Positions 43,894-48,428 of a DNA stretch of 48,428 bases are shown one piece after another. Position 1 is the stretch's first letter. Each line of letters begins with the position of its first letter. The notes below the pieces were generated by a model. It saw only the letters and a program-made list of their open reading frames with translations. It did not search any database and was not told the origin of the DNA. A program made the translations under genes and the position numbers. Source of the stretch: Rhizobium mayense (GTDB taxonomy: Bacteria; Pseudomonadota; Alphaproteobacteria; Rhizobiales; Rhizobiaceae). The DNA lies in contig NZ_JARFYM010000040.1 in the NCBI RefSeq assembly GCF_030272705.1, positions 1 through 48,428 on the forward strand, written 5' to 3'.

Positions 43894-45078
43894 ATGCCGA
43901 TGACGCTGGCGCGTGTCGCTTTATTCAGCTGTGCAATTGCTGTTCTCACCGGGTCTCAGGCGCTGGCGCAGAGTGCACCGCCCGCAGCACCGGTGACGGT
44001 CGCCAAGCCCATCGTCCGGGACGTGATCGATAGCGATGAATTCATCGGGCGCTTCCAGGCGGTCGACGAGGTTTCCGTCCGCTCGCGTATCGGCGGCTAT
44101 CTTCAGGAAGTGCATTTTCAGGACGGCACCATGGTCAAGCAGGGAGACCTGCTCTTCGTCATCGACCAGCGGCCCTACATCAATGCGCTGAATGAAGCCA
44201 CAGCTTCCCTGGAAGTCGCGAAGTCGACGCTCACGAACGCCGATGCGCAATTTCAGCGGACACAGGCATTGGCGGGTACCGGCAGTCTGTCCGCCTCCAA
44301 TCTCGACGATCGCCGTCGCGACCTGATCTCGGCGCAGGCAAATGTCCGCGGAGCGCAGGCGGCCGTCGATCGCGCCTCGCTCGACATGGAATATACCCGG
44401 ATCACCGCACCGCTCAGCGGTCGTATCGACCGGCGCCTGATTTCGGTCGGCAACCTCGTCCAGGCCGATCAGACCGTATTGACGTCAATCGTGGCGCTCG
44501 ATCCGATCGATTTCTATTTCGACGTCGATGAGCGGCGCCTGCTTTCCTATGCCGATGAGGCGCGCAAGAATGGCAGCGCCCTGCAGCAGGGTGGCGGTGG
44601 CCTCGACGTCACCGTGACGATCGCCGACCCGCGCCAGCAGCCGTTCAAGGGCAAGCTCGATTTCGCAGAGAACCGCGTCGACAACGAGAGCGGTACGATC
44701 CGCGTGCGCGCTCGTTTCCCCAATCCGAATTTCGTCCTGCAGCCCGGCCTGTTCGGGCGCATCCAGGTCGCGGGTTCCAACAGCTATAAGGCAATCCTCG
44801 TTCCCGATGAAGCCATCGGCGCCGATCAGGATCAGCGCGTCGTCTACGTCGTCGGTGCCGATGGTGGCATTACACCGAAGTCCGTGCGGCTTGGTCCGAA
44901 GCTTTACGGCTATCGCGTCATCCGCAGCGGCATGACCGGTGACGAGACCATCGTCGTCAACGGGCTGATGCGCATCCGGCCCGGCGTAAAGGTCGCTCCA
45001 CAATTGATCCAGCTTCCGCAGGAGGCGTCGAACGAAGAGGCGCCGGCCCAGGCAGCGGTTCAGGGGTCGGACCAATGA
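43894..45078 (+). CDS. RND efflux membrane fusion protein (AcrA/MexA type)
   Basis: Periplasmic adaptor of 394 aa linking the RND pump to an outer-membrane channel. Signal peptide about 1-26 (ending ALAQ); the lipobox Cys of AcrA is not obvious, so it may be membrane-anchored by other means. Domains: barrel-sandwich (VRSRIGGYLQEVHFQDGTMVKQGDLLFVIDQRP), alpha-helical hairpin (about 95-155), beta-barrel (DFYFDVDERRLL), membrane-proximal domain. ATG at 43894 follows GGGGG. Its stop overlaps the pump start by ATGA. No outer-membrane channel gene follows in the window. Confidence 0.94.
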   Translation: MPMTLARVALFSCAIAVLTGSQALAQSAPPAAPVTVAKPIVRDVIDSDEFIGRFQAVDEVSVRSRIGGYLQEVHFQDGTMVKQGDLLFVIDQRPYINALNEATASLEVAKSTLTNADAQFQRTQALAGTGSLSASNLDDRRRDLISAQANVRGAQAAVDRASLDMEYTRITAPLSGRIDRRLISVGNLVQADQTVLTSIVALDPIDFYFDVDERRLLSYADEARKNGSALQQGGGGLDVTVTIADPRQQPFKGKLDFAENRVDNESGTIRVRARFPNPNFVLQPGLFGRIQVAGSNSYKAILVPDEAIGADQDQRVVYVVGADGGITPKSVRLGPKLYGYRVIRSGMTGDETIVVNGLMRIRPGVKVAPQLIQLPQEASNEEAPAQAAVQGSDQ

Positions 45079-48000
45079 GATTCTCCCATTTCTTCGTCGA
45101 CCGTCCGATTTTCGCGTCGGTCCTTTCCATCGTGCTGCTGATCGTCGGCGGCATCGCCTATTTCCAGCTGCCAGTCGCGCAATATCCGGAGGTCGCGCCG
45201 CCGACCATCGTGGTGCGAACGTCCTATCCCGGCGCGGATTCGCAGACGATTGCCGATACGGTGGCGACGCCGATCGAGCAGGAAGTCAACGGCGTCGAGG
45301 ACATGCTTTACATGTCCTCTTATTCCAGTGCCGACGGTTCGATGTCGCTGACCATCACCTTCAAGCTCGGCACCGATCTCGACAAGGCGCAGGTGCTGGT
45401 CCAGAACCGCGTCGCCATCGCCGAACCCCGCCTGCCGGACGATGTCCGCCGTATCGGCATCACCACGGTCAAAAGCTCGCCCGATCTGATGATGGTCGTG
45501 CATCTGCTTTCGCCCAGCAACCGCTATGATCAGCTCTATATTTCCAACTACGCCCGCACGCGTATCCGCGACCTTCTCGTCCGGCTCGACGGTGTCGGCG
45601 ACGTGCAGCTCTTCGGCGAGCGGCAGTATTCGCTGCGCATCTGGCTCGACCCGGAAAAGCTCTCCGCCTACGGCATGACGGCCGGCGACATCGTCCAGGC
45701 GCTGCGAGATCAGAACGTGCAGGTATCGGGCGGCGCGATCGGCGGTCCGCCGATTTCGGGCACCAACGCCTTTCAGTATACAGTGACGACCCAGGGACGT
45801 TTTTCCGATCCGCGGCAATTCCGCTATGTGATCGTCAAGGCGACTGATAGCGGCCGGCTCGTGCAGTTGCAGGACGTGGCGCGCATAGAGCTCGGTGCCC
45901 AGGACTACGTCACCAACAGTTATCTGAATGGCGCCCCCGCCGTTGCGCTCGGCATCTTTGCGCGGCCTGGCACCAATGCGCTCGACGCCGCAGCCGCCAT
46001 CCAGAAGACGATGAAGGATCTGGCGCAGGATTTCCCCCAGGGCCTCGAATATCGCATCGTCTATAATCCGACCGACTTCATCTCGGAATCGATCAACGAG
46101 GTGTACAAGACGATCTTCGAGGCCGCGATCCTCGTCGCCATCGTCGTACTGGTCTTCCTGCAATCCTGGCGAACGGCGATCATTCCGATCGTGGCAATTC
46201 CGGTATCGCTGATCGGCACCTTCGCCTTTCTGCTTGCGCTCGGTTTTTCGCTGAACATGCTGACGCTGTTCGGCCTGGTGCTGGCCATCGGCATCGTCGT
46301 CGACGATGCGATCGTCGTCGTCGAAAATGTCGAGCGCAATCTCGCACTCGGAATGACGCCGAGAGAGGCCGCGCATGTGACCATGAACGAGGTCGGCACT
46401 GCCGTGCTGGCAATCTCGCTGGTCCTGATTGCCGTCTTCCTGCCGACGGCTTTCATTCCGGGCATAACGGGGCAATTCTACCGGCAGTTCGCCGTCACTA
46501 TTTCCGTTGCGACGGCGATCTCCTGCCTGAATTCGCTGACGCTGTCGCCGGCGCTTGCGTCGATCGTCCTGCGTCCGCACGACCATCAGAAATCGAACAA
46601 CATCTTCTCACGCTTCGGCCGCGCTCTGGGTAACGGGTTCAACCAGGGTTTCGATCGGATGAGCAGGGGCTATTCCTGGATCATCCGCCATCTGGTCACC
46701 ACCTGGGTCGCGCGCGGCTGTGCACTTCTCGTTTTCATCGGGCTGCTTGGTGCGACGTTGTACATGGGCAAGATCGTGCCGCAAGGCTTCATCCCGACCA
46801 TGGACCAGGGCTATGCCATCGTCGTCGTGCAGTTGCCGGATGGCGCGTCGCTCGCGCGTACCAACGCGGTCATCCAGAAGGCGACTGATATCATCAGGAA
46901 AACGCCGGGTGTTGAAAACGCTGTCGCCTTCGCTGGTTTCAACGGCGCAACCTTCACGAATGCCTCGAATTCCGGCGTCATCTTCACGCCCTTCAAGCCG
47001 TTCGAGGAAAGGCTGAAGAGCGGAGATTCGGCCAGCAAGATCATCGGCCAGCTCTACGGCAGTCTGCAAGGCATCCAGGAAGCCTTCATCATTGCCATCC
47101 CGCCGCCTTCTATCCGCGGCGTCGGCAATTCCGGCGGCTTCAAGATGCAGATCATGGATCGGGAAAACCCCGATATGCGCCGCATTCTGCCGATTGCCTA
47201 TCAGCTCATGGGTGTGGCCGCACAGAACAAGGGCGTCAGTGGCGTCTTCACCACTTTCTCGGCCAACAGCCCGCAATATTTTCTGGCGATCGATCGCGAC
47301 AAGGCGCGGGCGCTGAACGTGCCGATCCCGAATATCTTCGAGACGTTGTCGATCAATCTCGGCACGTCCTATGTCAACGACTTCAACGCCTTTGGTCGCG
47401 TCTACCAGGTGCGGGCGCAGGCGGACCAGCAATACCGCATGGACCGCGACGATATTCTCGCGCTGAAGGTTCGCTCCGCCACCGGTGCGCTCGTACCGCT
47501 CGGTACGCTGGTCGACATTCGCGATACGACCGGGCCGACGCTCGTTCAACGCTACAACATGTATGTCTCGGTTCCTCTTCAGGGCAATCCGGGGCAGGGG
47601 GTTTCGACCGGCACCGCGCTCGATACGATGGAAGGACTAGCGAAGAATCTGCTGCCGCCGGGCACGACCTTCGAATGGACGGAGCTTGCTTATCAGGAAC
47701 GGAATACCGGCAACACGGCGGTCTACATCTTCGCGCTGTCGGTTATCTTCGTCTTCCTGGCGCTTTCGGCCCAATATGAAAGCTGGATCCTGCCGCTTGC
47801 CATCATCTTGATCGTGCCGCTGGCGGTGCTGGCTGCTCTGATCGGCGTGCACTTGCGGGGCATGGACAACAATATCCTGACGCAGATCGGCCTCATCGTG
47901 CTGATCGGCCTCGCGGCGAAAAACGCGATCCTGATCGTGGAATTCGCCCGACAGGCGCAGTTGGAGGGCAAGAGCGCCGTCGAAGCGGCGATCGAGGCTA

Positions 48001-48269
48001 GCCATCTGCGTTTGCGGCCAATCCTGATGACCGCCTTCGCCTTCATCTTCGGCGTCGTGCCGCTGATGATCGCCACCGGCCCCGGTGCGGAAATGCGTCA
48101 GTCGCTCGGCACTGCGGTCTTTTCGGGCATGCTCGGCGTAACGCTGTTCGGCTTGTTCCTGACCCCGGTCTTCTACGTCGTGCTGCGCAGGCGGCGTCGG
48201 CAGCCGGAGGCCGTAGAGGACGTATCGGTGGAGCCCCTGAGGACGGCCACCAAGACAGATACGCATTAA
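45075..48269 (+). CDS. RND multidrug efflux pump (AcrB/MexB, HAE-1 family)
   Basis: Inner-membrane trimeric proton-driven pump of 1064 aa, normal length. N-terminal RPIFASVLSIVLLIVGG, first periplasmic domain, then TM2-6 with the proton-relay IVVDDAIVVVENVE at about 403-418 (two Asp), and TM8-12 with LAAKNAILIVEFARQ at about 944-958 (relay Lys). C-terminus PVFYVVLRRR. Exports hydrophobic and amphipathic toxicants, in rhizobia often plant flavonoids and phytoalexins, though substrate cannot be told here. Confidence 0.96.
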   Translation: MRFSHFFVDRPIFASVLSIVLLIVGGIAYFQLPVAQYPEVAPPTIVVRTSYPGADSQTIADTVATPIEQEVNGVEDMLYMSSYSSADGSMSLTITFKLGTDLDKAQVLVQNRVAIAEPRLPDDVRRIGITTVKSSPDLMMVVHLLSPSNRYDQLYISNYARTRIRDLLVRLDGVGDVQLFGERQYSLRIWLDPEKLSAYGMTAGDIVQALRDQNVQVSGGAIGGPPISGTNAFQYTVTTQGRFSDPRQFRYVIVKATDSGRLVQLQDVARIELGAQDYVTNSYLNGAPAVALGIFARPGTNALDAAAAIQKTMKDLAQDFPQGLEYRIVYNPTDFISESINEVYKTIFEAAILVAIVVLVFLQSWRTAIIPIVAIPVSLIGTFAFLLALGFSLNMLTLFGLVLAIGIVVDDAIVVVENVERNLALGMTPREAAHVTMNEVGTAVLAISLVLIAVFLPTAFIPGITGQFYRQFAVTISVATAISCLNSLTLSPALASIVLRPHDHQKSNNIFSRFGRALGNGFNQGFDRMSRGYSWIIRHLVTTWVARGCALLVFIGLLGATLYMGKIVPQGFIPTMDQGYAIVVVQLPDGASLARTNAVIQKATDIIRKTPGVENAVAFAGFNGATFTNASNSGVIFTPFKPFEERLKSGDSASKIIGQLYGSLQGIQEAFIIAIPPPSIRGVGNSGGFKMQIMDRENPDMRRILPIAYQLMGVAAQNKGVSGVFTTFSANSPQYFLAIDRDKARALNVPIPNIFETLSINLGTSYVNDFNAFGRVYQVRAQADQQYRMDRDDILALKVRSATGALVPLGTLVDIRDTTGPTLVQRYNMYVSVPLQGNPGQGVSTGTALDTMEGLAKNLLPPGTTFEWTELAYQERNTGNTAVYIFALSVIFVFLALSAQYESWILPLAIILIVPLAVLAALIGVHLRGMDNNILTQIGLIVLIGLAAKNAILIVEFARQAQLEGKSAVEAAIEASHLRLRPILMTAFAFIFGVVPLMIATGPGAEMRQSLGTAVFSGMLGVTLFGLFLTPVFYVVLRRRRRQPEAVEDVSVEPLRTATKTDTH

Positions 48270-48304
48270 AGCGGTTCAGCGTCTTACGGAAGCTCGAACC
48301 GCTT
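48269..48304. repeat. inverted repeat after RND pump
   Basis: AAGCGGTTC and GAACCGCTT, 9 pairs, starting in the stop codon, with an 18-nt loop. It lacks a T-run. The arms resemble dispersed rhizobial palindromes and the repeat at 15204. Confidence 0.5.
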
Positions 48305-48330
48305 CAGTTCGCCTTTTCCATGAATTGCTC

Positions 48331-48428
48331 TAGGCTGTGGTGACGATTTAACTATTTGAGCCACATGGTAATGGCCGCGATGATGACGAAGCCTCTGAAG
48401 TTTGCGAGGAGCTTGTCGTAGCGCGTTG
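48331..48428. mobile_element. end of an IS5-type insertion sequence, cut by window
   Basis: A transposase C-terminus on the minus strand begins 20 bp inside this end. The left end seems to be near a CTAG at 48329-48332, the usual target of IS427-group elements, followed by GGCTGTGGTGACG as possible inverted repeat. The other end is outside the window, so this is inference. Confidence 0.5.
48352..48428 (-). CDS. IS5-family transposase, C-terminal fragment (runs off window)
   Basis: Minus strand: the visible 24 residues read TRYDKLLANFRGFVIIAAIT then MWLK and stop. RYDKLxxNFxxxVxxAAI is the conserved C-terminus of IS5/IS427 DDE transposases. Only the end is in view, so completeness and activity cannot be judged. 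Confidence 0.75.
   Translation of the reverse strand, partial: TRYDKLLANFRGFVIIAAITMWLK

Noticed and set aside
1..48428. CRISPR array, prophage or tRNA/rRNA genes
   Set aside because: No regular short repeats with unique spacers, no phage structural genes, and no tRNA cloverleaf or rRNA sequence recognised. The GANTC repeats are spaced 216-255 bp with degenerate copies and are not CRISPR.

Overview
The window is a high-GC alphaproteobacterial chromosome segment from the Rhizobiaceae, almost certainly Rhizobium (leguminosarum/etli/tropici type). The evidence is ndvA next to an expR-type LuxR gene and pyc, a phaR-phaA-phaB polyhydroxybutyrate cluster, an rpoH2-type sigma factor, many TTG/GTG starts, and palindromic intergenic repeats of the rhizobial RIME kind. 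The gene order ndvA-expR-pyc and the presence of rpmF, pha, rpoH2 and thi genes agree, from memory, with Sinorhizobium meliloti. This is core chromosome rather than a plasmid or prophage.

Layout: 1-160 may encode a structured RNA. 282-6735 holds the cyclic beta-glucan exporter ndvA (minus), the quorum-sensing regulator expR (plus) and pyruvate carboxylase pyc (plus). 6817-9612 (minus) is a GNAT acetyltransferase and a three-gene polar amino acid (possibly cystine) ABC uptake operon. 9902-15148 is a more accessory stretch: a BA14K-like protein, a lower-GC acyltransferase-SGNH fusion, an EamA exporter and a YbjJ-like MFS protein. 15277-21611 is housekeeping: ispG, a LysE exporter, farnesyl diphosphate synthase ispA, mtgA, a 2H phosphoesterase, a GST, rpmF and a small membrane protein. 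21652-24607 is phaR (minus) diverging from phaA-phaB.

24651-25457 has three very small envelope genes on the minus strand. After them comes an unusual non-coding region of more than 1 kb (about 25,460-26,740). It carries four copies of a 25-bp unit, each with two GANTC (CcrM) methylation sites exactly 11 bp apart, in a stretch with about 24 GANTC sites in about 0.8 kb, plus a perfect CtrA-type site (TTAA-N7-TTAAC). I regard this as the most interesting signal: a possible cell-cycle-controlled or origin-like regulatory region upstream of a Suv3-like RNA helicase.

26744-33145 runs on the plus strand: the Suv3-like helicase, an S4-domain protein, ferredoxin fdxA, a CarD-family RNA polymerase regulator, and rpoH2. 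A general-stress (EcfG/RpoE2) promoter match (GGAAC-N16-CGTT) and a possible 27-codon ORF lie between carD and rpoH2. 33304-38505 (minus) is an M48 metalloprotease lipoprotein and the thiBPQ thiamine ABC transporter under a TPP riboswitch. 38745-41022 is a DHA2 efflux pump divergent from its likely MarR regulator. 41088-43573 is thiamine pyrophosphokinase and an ABC-F (Uup-like) ATPase. 43894-48269 is an RND efflux membrane-fusion protein and pump pair. The window ends in the C-terminus of an IS5-type transposase.

Themes: envelope and exopolysaccharide control (ndvA, expR), anaplerotic carbon flow and carbon storage (pyc, pha), thiamine salvage (thiBPQ with thiN; TPP is also the riboswitch ligand), stress transcription (carD, rpoH2), and several efflux systems. 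No tRNA, rRNA, CRISPR array or prophage was seen.
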